Part shown: in pieces, positions 1-5,964 of the stretch
Position numbering within the stretch: position 1 is the stretch's first letter
Layout of the letters: the number at the start of each line of letters is the position of its first letter
NCBI GenBank assembly: GCA_937902865.1
Contig: CALFNJ010000718.1
Location: forward strand, 1-8,741
Source of the DNA: an uncultured Opitutaceae bacterium
GTDB taxonomy: Bacteria; Verrucomicrobiota; Verrucomicrobiia; Opitutales; Opitutaceae
Length of the DNA: 8,741 nt
Reading direction: 5' to 3'
Position numbers and translations under genes: made by a program
Notes under the pieces: generated by a model
Told to the model about the DNA's origin: nothing
Database searches by the model: none
What the model saw: only the letters and a program-made list of their open reading frames with translations

Positions 1-84
1 GTGGGAGGACATCGGTGGAGGAAAGTAACAAGAGCCAAGTAACAGGTAACAAGGAGTGAGCGGCCTGGCTGCGGGAGGCGGAGT
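1..84. repeat. Short GTAACA(A/G)G direct repeats downstream of the E1 gene
   Basis: Three copies of GTAACAAG or GTAACAGG lie at 25-32, 39-46 and 46-53, spaced 14 and 7 bases apart. No gene is visible in these 84 bases. They lie just downstream of the E1 stop codon, so they are the 3' flank of that gene and perhaps the leader of the next gene to the left. A related AAGTAACC/GGTTACTT hairpin occurs at 8577-8597. The function is unknown. Confidence 0.5.
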
Positions 85-2118
85 TTAGCCGATCCAGGCG
101 GCGAGCTGGTCGATGAGCTTTTCCTTGGTGGGACGGAACGCCTGTTCGAGTTCCGGCGCAAACGGGACGGGCAGATCGAGGGCGCCGATGCGGAGAGGGG
201 CGGACTTGAGTGAGGAGAAATGCTCTTCGGTGAGGCGGGCGACAAGCTCGGCGCCGAAGCCGTGCGTGCGCCGGCCTTCGTGCAGGACGACCAGCCGGCC
301 GGTGCGCGCGAGGGACGCCTTGATCGCATCGAGGCGCAGCGGCGCGAGCGCGCGGAGGTCGAAGAGGTCGAAGGAGGTTTCGTACTCGGCGGCGAAGTAA
401 TCGCAGACCTCGGAGGCGAGGTGGACCATCTCGCCATAAGTGACGAACGTCGCGAAGTCACCGGTGCGGACCGAGCGCGGCGACCAGACGTCGCGGTACT
501 GGGGATCCCAGACGACGGGCTGCTTGCCGCGGCGGTAGAGACCCTTGTGCTCGAAGAGCAGCACGGGATTGTTGTCCTCGTAGGCGGCGAGCAACGCGTT
601 GAACGCATCCTGCGGCGTGCTTGGGTAGAGCGCCTTCAGGCCGGGCATCGCGAGGAAGAAGGACTCGAGCTCCTGCGAATGGAACGAGCCGAAGGTCAGG
701 CCGCCGCCGCCGGGCAGGCGCAGCACGAGCGGGCACTTCGCGCCGGAGCGGAAGTGCATCGTGGCGGCGTTGAGCGCGATCTGCGTCGTCGCCTCGGTGG
801 TGAAATCCGCGAACTGGAATTCCTCGATCGGCCGATGGCCGTTGAGCGCAAGGCCGATCGCGTAGCCGGTGCAGGCACTTTCCGCGAGCGGGGTGTTGAA
901 CACGCGCGGCCGGCCGAAATCAGCGAGCAGGCCCTCGGTGACCTTGAACGCGCCGCCGTAGGTGGCGATGTCCTGGCCGAGGACGAGGGACTCCGGCCGC
1001 TCGACGAGAATCTTGCGCAGCGCGCGGTTGAGGGCCTGGGCGGAGTTGAGCTGTTCCGGCGCGGACGGCTCGGGTTTCCACGGCAGCGGCGGCGCGGGCG
1101 GGGCGAAGAGATCGGCGGCCATGCCGGCGGGATCAGGACGCGGGAGCGCGAGGGAGAGCTTGATGCATTCCTCCATGAACGCATCGAGTTCCGTCTCGAG
1201 CGCCTTCACTTTCTCGGCTCCGGCGAGGGCTGTGACACGGGCGCGCAGCTTGGGCAGGGAGTCGCGGGCGAAGTAATCGTCGCTTTCACCGGGCAGCAGA
1301 TAGTCGCCGGTGTCGTACGCGGCGTGCCCGCGCAGACGCAGCGTGTGGGCCTCGATGAGGATCGGACGCGAGGTCTGCCGGACCTTTTCCACCGCGGCAG
1401 CGAGGGTGCGGGCGCAGCTCTCCGCATCGGTGGCGTCCATCGCGAAGCCCTCCATCTGGTAGCCGGCGGCGCGCTTCCAGAGCTCCGTGCCGGGTGCGAA
1501 CTGCTCGCTGACCGGGGTGGAGTAGGCGTAGCGGTTGTTCTCGATCACGAAGACGATCGGAAGCGAGAGCAGCGAGGCGAGGTTGAGCGACTCGTGCGTG
1601 TCGCCGGTGCTCGAGCCGCCGTCACCGAAGAGCGCGAAGCCCACGGCGGGCCGGCCGAAGCGGCGCTGCGAATCCGTGGCACCGACCACGTTCGAGAGCA
1701 TGGTGCCGAGATGGCTGATCATCGGCAGCGACCGGTTGGACGGATCGCCGTGGTGAATGTTGCCCTCGCGCGCCTTGGTCGGGCTGCTGGCATTGGCGAA
1801 ATACTGGTTGAGATGGTCGCAGAGATGTCCGCTCCAGATCAGGTGTCCGCCGAAGCCGCGATGCGTGAAGGAAATGACATCGATCGCTTTGTCGGCGAGC
1901 AGCGCGAGCGGGACGATCAGCCCCTCGTTGCCCTGGCCGCCCGTGACGGTGCCGCGGATGAGACCCTGGCGGAAAAGCTCGAGGATGCGGTTGTCCGTGG
2001 CCCGGGCGAGATGCATCCAGGCGTAGATGCGGAGCAGCGCGGCGGTGGGATCGCCTCCGAGCTCCGCTCCGCGCAGGCTGCGCTCCTTGAGGATGCCGGG
2101 AGGTGTGGGAAATGCCAT
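85..2118 (-). CDS. Fused alpha/beta E1 component of a thiamine-diphosphate 2-oxoacid dehydrogenase
   Basis: This is the E1 of a 2-oxoacid dehydrogenase complex. It would decarboxylate a 2-oxoacid (pyruvate or branched-chain) on thiamine diphosphate and reductively acylate the lipoyl group of E2 in the cytoplasm. The 677-residue protein joins both subunits in one chain. The E1-alpha half (about 20-340) carries the ThDP/Mg motif starting GDG (165-167) and ending ENN (193-195), the HH pair (122-123) and an RGH loop (263-265). A Pro-rich linker (about 338-356) leads to the E1-beta half (from about 359), with the catalytic-type Glu in PLAE (E413), the conserved His in FHSQELE (H480) and a C-terminal transketolase-like domain from about 553. 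I chose the ATG at 2118 because the preceding 13 codons, from a TTG at 2157, resemble no family sequence. No E2 or E3 is in the window. The substrate cannot be told from sequence alone; a branched-chain or mixed 2-oxoacid role fits fused E1 proteins. Confidence 0.93.
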   Translation of the reverse strand: MAFPTPPGILKERSLRGAELGGDPTAALLRIYAWMHLARATDNRILELFRQGLIRGTVTGGQGNEGLIVPLALLADKAIDVISFTHRGFGGHLIWSGHLCDHLNQYFANASSPTKAREGNIHHGDPSNRSLPMISHLGTMLSNVVGATDSQRRFGRPAVGFALFGDGGSSTGDTHESLNLASLLSLPIVFVIENNRYAYSTPVSEQFAPGTELWKRAAGYQMEGFAMDATDAESCARTLAAAVEKVRQTSRPILIEAHTLRLRGHAAYDTGDYLLPGESDDYFARDSLPKLRARVTALAGAEKVKALETELDAFMEECIKLSLALPRPDPAGMAADLFAPPAPPLPWKPEPSAPEQLNSAQALNRALRKILVERPESLVLGQDIATYGGAFKVTEGLLADFGRPRVFNTPLAESACTGYAIGLALNGHRPIEEFQFADFTTEATTQIALNAATMHFRSGAKCPLVLRLPGGGGLTFGSFHSQELESFFLAMPGLKALYPSTPQDAFNALLAAYEDNNPVLLFEHKGLYRRGKQPVVWDPQYRDVWSPRSVRTGDFATFVTYGEMVHLASEVCDYFAAEYETSFDLFDLRALAPLRLDAIKASLARTGRLVVLHEGRRTHGFGAELVARLTEEHFSSLKSAPLRIGALDLPVPFAPELEQAFRPTKEKLIDQLAAWIG

Positions 2119-2334
2119 GTCCGACACCGACGCTGGGCAGCGGACCGGGCGTGGCAAGCGAGAGATTGGCTGTGCTGCCCCACCGGGGGACCGACTGGGG
2201 AAATTTCAAAGGCCAAATTTACAAACGCCAACGAGCGACCATTGAACCGGGGTTGCGCGAAGCCAAGAGGGTAGCGGCGGCGGTGAGGCTGCGGGATTCC
2301 GCGCTTGGGTTTGTTGCCTGGACAGAGCCGAACC

Positions 2335-2360
2335 AGCCGCCTCACGGCGGCTGCTACATC
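2335..2360 (-). repeat. REP-like element: GTAG followed by a GC-rich hairpin
   Basis: Read on the minus strand, GATGTAG is followed by a hairpin. AGCCGCC (2335-2341) pairs perfectly with GGCGGCT (2346-2352) around a four-base loop. The GTAG tetranucleotide at the 5' side of a hairpin is the hallmark of REP and SMAG elements associated with RAYT Y1 transposases. The stem sequence differs from the other GTAG elements in the window, so this would be a separate subfamily. A plain hairpin or attenuator is the alternative. Confidence 0.5.
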
Positions 2361-2477
2361 CAGAAGCGGGCAGATTTTTCGCAGGAGGCGATCCGAGGAC
2401 GGAAGAGGTTTGGACCCGGTTCGGCCGCGGTCTTCCTCCTGTTCAAAAATCTGGTCCGCCTTTGCCGGGTTTCCGAA

Positions 2478-2513
2478 TTGACGTGGCGGGATTAGAACTA
2501 CTATGTAGGACTA
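2478..2513 (+). promoter_or_regulatory. padR promoter with a palindromic operator touching the start codon
   Basis: A perfect inverted repeat of half-site TAGnnCTAC with a 3-bp centre spans 2493-2513 (TAGAACTAC, TAT, GTAGGACTA) and ends at the base before the ATG at 2514. A -35-like TTGACG lies at 2478-2483. Candidate -10 boxes are TACTAT at 2499-2504 (15-bp spacer) or TATGTA at 2502-2507 (18-bp spacer), both inside the palindrome. Transcription would then start at or very near the ATG, giving a leaderless mRNA. The likely role is autorepression by the PadR protein. The palindrome is directly visible; the promoter boxes and the regulator assignment are inference. Confidence 0.65.
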
Positions 2514-2846
2514 ATGGCCGATACTCCTCTGGGCGAATTTGAGCAGGTGGTGCTCCTGGCGATTTTCCGCCTCGGGGAGAACGCCTATGGAGTCACGATT
2601 CGCGAGGAGATCGCGGCGCACACCGACCGTGATCCGTCGCCCGGGGCGCTGTATACGACGCTCGCGCGCATGGAGGAAAAGGGCCTGGTCAAATCGCGGC
2701 TGGGCGATCCGACGCCGGACCGGGGCGGCCGCGCCAAACGCTTTGTCAAAATCACCCCGAGTGGACTGGACGCGGTCGCACGCGCCCAGCGCTCCTATCA
2801 AAACCTCCTCCGCGGAATTTCCCTTCCCGGCCTTGCCCATGGATAA
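2514..2846 (+). CDS. PadR-family winged-helix transcriptional regulator
   Basis: This 110-residue protein matches the PadR N-terminal winged-helix domain over nearly its whole length. The N-terminal segment LGEFEQVVLLAIFRL (6-20) is followed by AYGVTI (24-29), the recognition-helix region PGALYTTLARMEEKGLV (43-59) and the wing GDPTPDRGGRAKRF (64-77). It is the compact PadR form with a short C-terminal helix for dimerisation. PadR proteins usually repress their own promoter and an adjacent membrane or transport gene, and release DNA on binding small molecules. The operator flush with its start codon and the 8-nt overlap with the following membrane-protein gene fit that pattern. No Shine-Dalgarno sequence at normal spacing precedes the ATG; an AGGA ends 3 nt before it. 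The inducer is unknown. Confidence 0.92.
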   Translation: MADTPLGEFEQVVLLAIFRLGENAYGVTIREEIAAHTDRDPSPGALYTTLARMEEKGLVKSRLGDPTPDRGGRAKRFVKITPSGLDAVARAQRSYQNLLRGISLPGLAHG

Positions 2847-3471
2847 AGGAAAAATTGCTGAATCGTTCATGTCGCTGGTCATGGAGCGGTCGCGGGCCGC
2901 GACGGTGATCGGCGACCTGCTGGAAACCGAAGCGGCGTCCGGCGAGGGCTGGTTTTGGGTCCACGTGATTCGGACGTGGTTCGGCACCGTTTGGTCCGAC
3001 ACCAAATCCGAGCCGCGCTTCATCTTGGGAATGGCCGCGCTCGGGAGCGTCGTCAGCTGGTTCATTACCGTGCTCGCCGAATTCGTCTTTTTATTTTCCG
3101 AGCGGATGGCGAGGACATGGATTTTGCCGCATTTGTCGCTTCATTCCGAACCTTCACGCTTCTTCGGCCAGCTGCAGATGCTGACGGCCGTTTTTGCTGG
3201 ATCGTTTTATGCGGGACAATGGATCGCGCGGTATTCGCTGGGCCGGGAAATCGCGGTCTGCTGCGCGATGGCGATTGTGGACCCGGTGATTTCTTTCGGC
3301 CTGGGTGTCTCGCTTTGGCTGCTTCTGAACGTCGGCCACGGGTTTCTGGGAGCGGAGACAGCGCCTGCCTTCACGGTTGGGAGCTACGCCTGGTTCGTTT
3401 ATCCATTGATCCCGTTTTTCCTGGGCGCGGCGTGGGCGCGACGGCAGCGGCAAACCCCGCGCGCGATTTGA
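2839..3471 (+). CDS. Small integral membrane protein in an operon with padR (family unrecognised)
   Basis: The ATG at 2839 overlaps the end of the padR-family gene by 8 nt, which implies translational coupling, so I chose it over an in-frame start 300 bp upstream inside padR. The product is 210 residues. A soluble N-terminal segment (1-58) includes VIGDLLETEAASGEGWFW (23-40), which loosely resembles the short prefix domain found before some PadR-linked permeases. Hydrophobic segments follow at about 61-86, 113-130, 137-164 and 183-200. The C-terminus is basic (RRQRQ). There is no ATP-binding site or recognisable transporter motif. Genes paired this way with PadR are often the regulator's target, so a membrane-stress or efflux-related role is possible, but no function can be assigned from sequence. 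Confidence 0.82.
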   Translation: MDKGKIAESFMSLVMERSRAATVIGDLLETEAASGEGWFWVHVIRTWFGTVWSDTKSEPRFILGMAALGSVVSWFITVLAEFVFLFSERMARTWILPHLSLHSEPSRFFGQLQMLTAVFAGSFYAGQWIARYSLGREIAVCCAMAIVDPVISFGLGVSLWLLLNVGHGFLGAETAPAFTVGSYAWFVYPLIPFFLGAAWARRQRQTPRAI

Positions 3472-3491
3472 TCCGCGTTTGGCTGCTGGCG

Positions 3492-3524
3492 GCTCCGGTG
3501 GAAATTTCCGGACGTCAACGGAGC
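3492..3524. terminator. Possible bidirectional terminator between convergent genes
   Basis: The 66-bp gap between the convergent membrane-protein and metallo-hydrolase genes contains GCTCCG (3492-3497) pairing with CGGAGC (3519-3524), enclosing the palindrome GGAAATTTCC (3500-3509). The position suits a shared terminator. There is no T-tract on either side, so this is not a canonical Rho-independent terminator. Confidence 0.3.
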
Positions 3525-3537
3525 GGAAAGCGACAAT

Positions 3538-4221
3538 CTAGACGGTGATCGTCTCGCCGGCTGTGAGCACGCGGGCGGCAGAGCCAGCCCGTGCCGCCGC
3601 GGTGGCGAAGGCATGCGGATCGGTTCTGATGCGCTCGTTGCTGTTGTAGTGCATCGGCACCGTGAGTCGTGGGCGCAGCAGCTTGGCGGCCTCCACGGCG
3701 TCGTCGGGACCCATGGTGTAGAAGTCGCCGATGGGCAGGAGCGCCAGGTCGAGGCCGCCGCGGGCGATCAGCTGCATGTCGCTGAAAAGGGCGGTGTCGC
3801 CAGCATGATAGATGGACCGGTTTTCGGCGCGGAGGACGTAGCCGGCGGCGACACCCATCGCGCGGGTTTCGCCGTTGGGCAGCTCGAGCGCGGAACTGTG
3901 GACGGCGGGTGTCATCTGGAGGCGGCCCCAGGGCAGCGTAACACCGCCGCCGGGCATGAGATCGAGGGTTTTGGCACCCTGCAGGGCGAAGTGATTGGCC
4001 AGTTCGTAGGGCGCAACGAGCGTGGCGCCGTGCAGGCGGGCAAGGTTGAGCGCGTCGGCGATGTGGTCGTCGTGCGCGTGCGAGCAGAGCACGAAATCAC
4101 AGGGCACTTTGGCCGGATCGACCGAGCCGTGGGGATTCTCGCGCAGATAGGGATCGAGCACGATCCGATGGCCTTGAGTTTCGAGCAGGAAGCAGGAGTG
4201 GCCAAAGTACGTCAGATTCAT
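3538..4221 (-). CDS. UPF0173-type metal-dependent hydrolase (metallo-beta-lactamase fold)
   Basis: This 227-residue protein has the typical UPF0173 length and metallo-beta-lactamase fold motifs. It starts MNLTYFGHSCFLLE, followed by the metal-binding motif SHAHDDH (ligands H48, H50, D52 and H53), H108, D142 in HAGDT and H191 in PMHY. All expected di-metal ligands are present, so it should be an active hydrolase. The physiological substrate of this family is not established; members resemble UlaG and phosphodiesterase-like enzymes. There is no signal peptide, so it is probably cytoplasmic. The ATG at 4221 fits the family N-terminus exactly. The 255-bp gap to the upstream hydrolase gene is largely a nested inverted repeat, so co-transcription with that gene is uncertain. 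Confidence 0.92.
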   Translation of the reverse strand: MNLTYFGHSCFLLETQGHRIVLDPYLRENPHGSVDPAKVPCDFVLCSHAHDDHIADALNLARLHGATLVAPYELANHFALQGAKTLDLMPGGGVTLPWGRLQMTPAVHSSALELPNGETRAMGVAAGYVLRAENRSIYHAGDTALFSDMQLIARGGLDLALLPIGDFYTMGPDDAVEAAKLLRPRLTVPMHYNSNERIRTDPHAFATAAARAGSAARVLTAGETITV

Positions 4222-4264
4222 GCGACGACGAAAATGTGATGTCAGAATCTGCGGAATGCCATCT

Positions 4265-4448
4265 TCGGAATTTCACCACAGAGGCACAGAGGCACAGAGA
4301 CACGGAGAAGAAATCCCAAACCCCAGATTTCCTAACGCCAAAGGGGTTCCTCCACCGTCCGGATTCGAATTCGAACCGGGCGTCCGCGAGGAACGCCCCT
4401 ACATCGGATCAATCTCGGTGTCTCCGTGCCTCTGTGGTGAAATTCCGA
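4265..4448. repeat. MITE-like nested inverted repeat, 184 bp
   Basis: A perfect 23-bp inverted repeat bounds the element. TCGGAATTTCACCACAGAGG plus CAC at 4265-4287 is the reverse complement of 4426-4448. The left arm continues into GAGGCACAGAGACACGGAG (4289-4307), a purine-rich tandem of GAGGCACAGA units; the right arm has one unit fewer. Inside lie GGGGTTCCTC (4343-4352) facing GAGGAACGCCCC (4388-4399), and a central 12-bp palindrome TTCGAATTCGAA (4364-4375). Nothing in it looks coding; open frames across it translate the repeat. It sits between two co-oriented genes. It could be a non-autonomous mobile element or a composite of several small repeats. Confidence 0.8.
4378..4402 (-). repeat. 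REP-like GTAG hairpin nested in the 4265-4448 element
   Basis: On the minus strand GTAG (4402-4399) precedes a hairpin. The stem pairs 4378-4385 with 4390-4398 through 8 base pairs with one bulged A, closed by a GCGA loop in the plus-strand sense. It shares the outer stem GGGCGT/ACGCCC and the CTACATC flank with the 7122-7199 elements. The mirror partner near 4343 has lost the GTAG head and its own stem. Confidence 0.55.
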
Positions 4449-4476
4449 TTCCGGAAGTTCGGCGGGATGATCTGCT

Positions 4477-5094
4477 TTATTGCCGCAGCCACGTTTGGGC
4501 CGCGGCGATGTCGCTCTGAATGAGGCCATGGCCGGCGGGAAACATCTGCTCGGTGACGTCGGCGCCGCCGGCGCGGAGCAGGGTGGCGAGGCGAGGTGGA
4601 TGATCGAGGGGGATGATGGGATCGCTGCGACCGTTGGTCAGGAGCACGCGTTTGCGGGCGAGGGAACCAGCGAGGGCGGGCTGGTCGAGCACGACCATGC
4701 CGCGCAGCAGCACAGCGGCGCCGAGCGATTCGGGCCGGAGGATCAGGAGCGTGGCGGCGATGTTGGCGCCGTTGGAAAAACCGACCGCGGTCAGCTTGCC
4801 TGAATCGAAACCGTAGGCTTGGGACGCGGCGGCGATGAAATCGGCCAGCTCGTGCGTACGGGCGATGACCTCCGCCGGATCGAAAACGCCCTCGGCGCGA
4901 CGCGCGAAAAACCGGAGCGCACCGTGCTCACTGACCTTGCCGCGCGGACTGAGCACGGCGGATTCGGGCGACAGCGCGCGGGCGAGGGGAAGGAGATCGC
5001 GTTCGTTGCCACCGGTGCCGTGCAGCAGGAGTAGCGTGGGGGAGGTTGGGCTGCTGCCGGGCTGGTAGATGTGCTGGTAGGAGAGGGAGGCCAT
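4477..5094 (-). CDS. Alpha/beta-hydrolase, carboxylesterase/phospholipase (MhqO-like) type
   Basis: From the ATG at 5094 the protein is 205 residues, the usual size of the small carboxylesterase/phospholipase group within the alpha/beta-hydrolase fold. The oxyanion-hole segment LLLLHGTGGNE (21-31), the nucleophile elbow GFSNG with S107, the acid D158 in GRSDPIIP and the base H189 in PAGHG give an intact catalytic triad. There is no signal peptide, so it is probably a cytoplasmic esterase. Related proteins include MhqO- and MhqD-type hydrolases of quinone stress, but nothing here fixes the substrate. An upstream in-frame start at 5136 would add 14 residues that do not look like the family. It could share transcription with rpiB and the DUF2127 gene upstream, although a 313-bp repeat-rich gap lies between. 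Confidence 0.9.
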   Translation of the reverse strand: MASLSYQHIYQPGSSPTSPTLLLLHGTGGNERDLLPLARALSPESAVLSPRGKVSEHGALRFFARRAEGVFDPAEVIARTHELADFIAAASQAYGFDSGKLTAVGFSNGANIAATLLILRPESLGAAVLLRGMVVLDQPALAGSLARKRVLLTNGRSDPIIPLDHPPRLATLLRAGGADVTEQMFPAGHGLIQSDIAAAQTWLRQ

Positions 5095-5183
5095 GGAAAT
5101 GAAATCAAGGTAAGGGCGAACGGCCCGTCTGTCCATGGGAGGCAGGGAGAACAGAATGATGCGTGCGATCCGCGGAGGGAGAT

Positions 5184-5213
5184 GGCCGCGAAAAGGCGCA
5201 GGAAACGCAAAAA
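5184..5213 (+). repeat. Purine-rich repeat shared with the right end of the window
   Basis: The segment starts GGCCGCGAAAAGG and continues through ACGCAAAAA. It matches the left arm of the inverted repeat at 8637-8667 with small differences (GGCGCAGGAAACGC here, GGTGCAGAGGGACGC there). Here it has no inverted partner nearby, so it may be a solitary half-element. It ends 7 bp before the first GGTGG hairpin element. Confidence 0.6.
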
Positions 5214-5220
5214 CTCGGAG

Positions 5221-5247
5221 GGTGGAGCGCGTTGTCCCTAACGCGCT
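5221..5247 (+). repeat. 27-bp GGTGG hairpin element, copy A1
   Basis: A GGTGG head is followed by the stem AGCGCGTT (5226-5233), the loop GTCCCT and AACGCGCT (5240-5247), which pair perfectly over 8 bp. It matches the reverse complement of 5380-5406 at 24 of 27 positions. It forms the left arm of an inverted pair enclosing a GTAG element. Confidence 0.85.
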
Positions 5248-5334
5248 GCGGAGTCTGTCAGGCGGGTGAACCGATAATCACAGGGCAGACTCGAGCAGTC
5301 GGTTCGTCTGGGACGAAAGCGGACGGAGCCGAAT

Positions 5335-5360
5335 CGGACGGGCGGGCCGCCCGTCCCTAC
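5335..5360 (-). repeat. GTAG-headed REP-like hairpin (GGACGGGCGG subfamily)
   Basis: On the minus strand GTAG is followed by GGACGGGCGG and its near-immediate reverse complement CCGCCCGTCC, a 10-bp GC-rich stem. All 26 bases are identical to 7047-7072 on the opposite strand, which shows a dispersed repeat rather than a chance palindrome. It sits between the two GGTGG hairpin elements at 5221 and 5380. Confidence 0.8.
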
Positions 5361-5379
5361 CCTTCGATCAGAAACAGAC

Positions 5380-5406
5380 GGCGCGTTAGGGATAACGCGC
5401 CCCACC
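5380..5406 (-). repeat. 27-bp GGTGG hairpin element, copy A2, abutting the DUF2127 stop
   Basis: On the minus strand GGTGG is followed by GGCGCGTT, a 6-base loop and AACGCGCC, a perfect 8-bp stem. Compared with 5221-5247, the outermost stem pair is G-C rather than A-T. The element begins one base after the TGA of the DUF2127 gene, so it would form the first structure of that gene's 3' untranslated region. A role in transcription termination or 3'-end protection is possible but unproven; no T-tract follows. Confidence 0.85.
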
Positions 5407-5407
5407 T

Positions 5408-5890
5408 TCAGGCCGTCGGAGCGGCGGGCGCTGGCAGAATCTTTTTCTTCGGACGGGCGAGGGTCCAGGCCACGTACAGCACCACGAGCAGGTTGATCGC
5501 GAGCACGGCGAACCGGAAAACGGTGGCGCGGTGGAAGAGCGACACGATCTCGACGGGGATGTAGAGCGAGCCGCTGACCACGGCGAGCCATTCGGCCCAC
5601 GTGCGCTCGCGCCAGAGTCCGTAGGCTTCGGCGAAGCGGAACAGGCTGTAGGCGAGCGCGCCGAGCGCGACCCACCACAAGTCCGGGGCCGTGACCAGGC
5701 TCGCCTCCTGGATGAAGCGGCTGGTGTAGTGCGCCGCGGGATCGAGCCGGAGCGCGTCGATGACCTGTTGCGCCAGTGCCTGCAGGTCGCGCTGGGAAAG
5801 GATCATCGCGCCGATCGCGAGCAGCAGGCCAAAGAAGCCTTTGACGGCTTCGAAGATCGCGATGAGGCGTAATCCCTTGTTGGCAGACAT
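5408..5890 (-). CDS. DUF2127-family integral membrane protein
   Basis: From the ATG at 5890 the protein is 160 residues and carries the features of DUF2127. These are GLRLIAIFEAVKG (6-18) leading into the first membrane helix (about 10-31), EAYGLWRERTWAEWLAVVSG (88-107) at the second-to-third helix junction, then SLYIPVEI (108-115) and a last helix at about 124-145. The tail is basic then Pro/Ala-rich (PKKKILPAPAAPTA). The function of the family is unknown. A TTG at 5968, overlapping the rpiB stop, would add 26 residues, but the family match starts at the later ATG. The gene lies 74 bp downstream of rpiB and is probably co-transcribed with it. Its TGA is followed after one base by a GGTGG hairpin element. 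Confidence 0.88.
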   Translation of the reverse strand: MSANKGLRLIAIFEAVKGFFGLLLAIGAMILSQRDLQALAQQVIDALRLDPAAHYTSRFIQEASLVTAPDLWWVALGALAYSLFRFAEAYGLWRERTWAEWLAVVSGSLYIPVEIVSLFHRATVFRFAVLAINLLVVLYVAWTLARPKKKILPAPAAPTA

Positions 5891-5964
5891 GCCGGCGACG
5901 TGGAGTGGGAGACGGTTGGATCCCGGCGCCTGGCGGCTCCGGAATGGACAACCTGAAAGGTCAC

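Larger units (their letters stand above)
2119..2513. other. Divergent intergenic region between the E1 gene and padR
   Basis: These 395 bases separate the diverging E1 and padR-family genes and hold no convincing coding sequence. The short open frames across it have no recognisable product, and one of them translates the hairpin repeat at 2335-2360. The right end carries the padR promoter and operator. I could not pick a credible E1 promoter, although one must lie here if E1 is first in its operon. An AT-rich patch at about 2200-2225 is the most promoter-like stretch on that side. Confidence 0.6.
5095..5407. other. Repeat-filled intergenic region between the DUF2127 and hydrolase genes
   Basis: These 313 bases contain no convincing gene. 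They hold a purine-rich repeat (5184-5213), an inverted pair of 27-bp GGTGG hairpin elements (5221-5247 and 5380-5406) and a GTAG hairpin (5335-5360) nested between the pair. A 7-bp inverted repeat, GAACCGA (5268-5274) and TCGGTTC (5299-5305), also lies inside. About 90 bp next to the hydrolase start (5095-5183) are free of repeats and are the likely place for its promoter. Confidence 0.75.

Noticed and set aside
25..53. Possible CRISPR-like or iteron array from the GTAACAAG repeats
   Set aside because: There are only three 8-base copies at unequal spacing, with no spacer-repeat pattern and no cas or rep gene nearby.
220..2274. Long plus-strand open frame (684 codons) opposite the E1 gene
   Set aside because: It is antisense to a protein with intact E1 motifs. 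Its translation is Arg/Glu/Gly-rich with no family likeness, as expected from the GC-rich third codon positions of the true gene.
2103..2495. 130-codon plus-strand open frame upstream of padR
   Set aside because: It runs from inside the E1 start region through a hairpin repeat to the padR promoter, with no recognisable domain and no start signal.
2511..3065. 184-codon minus-strand open frame opposite padR and the membrane-protein gene
   Set aside because: It is antisense to a well-supported PadR protein; its composition is that of a shadow frame.
4220..4529. Overlapping short open frames on both strands
   Set aside because: They translate the purine-rich inverted repeat and show no protein features.
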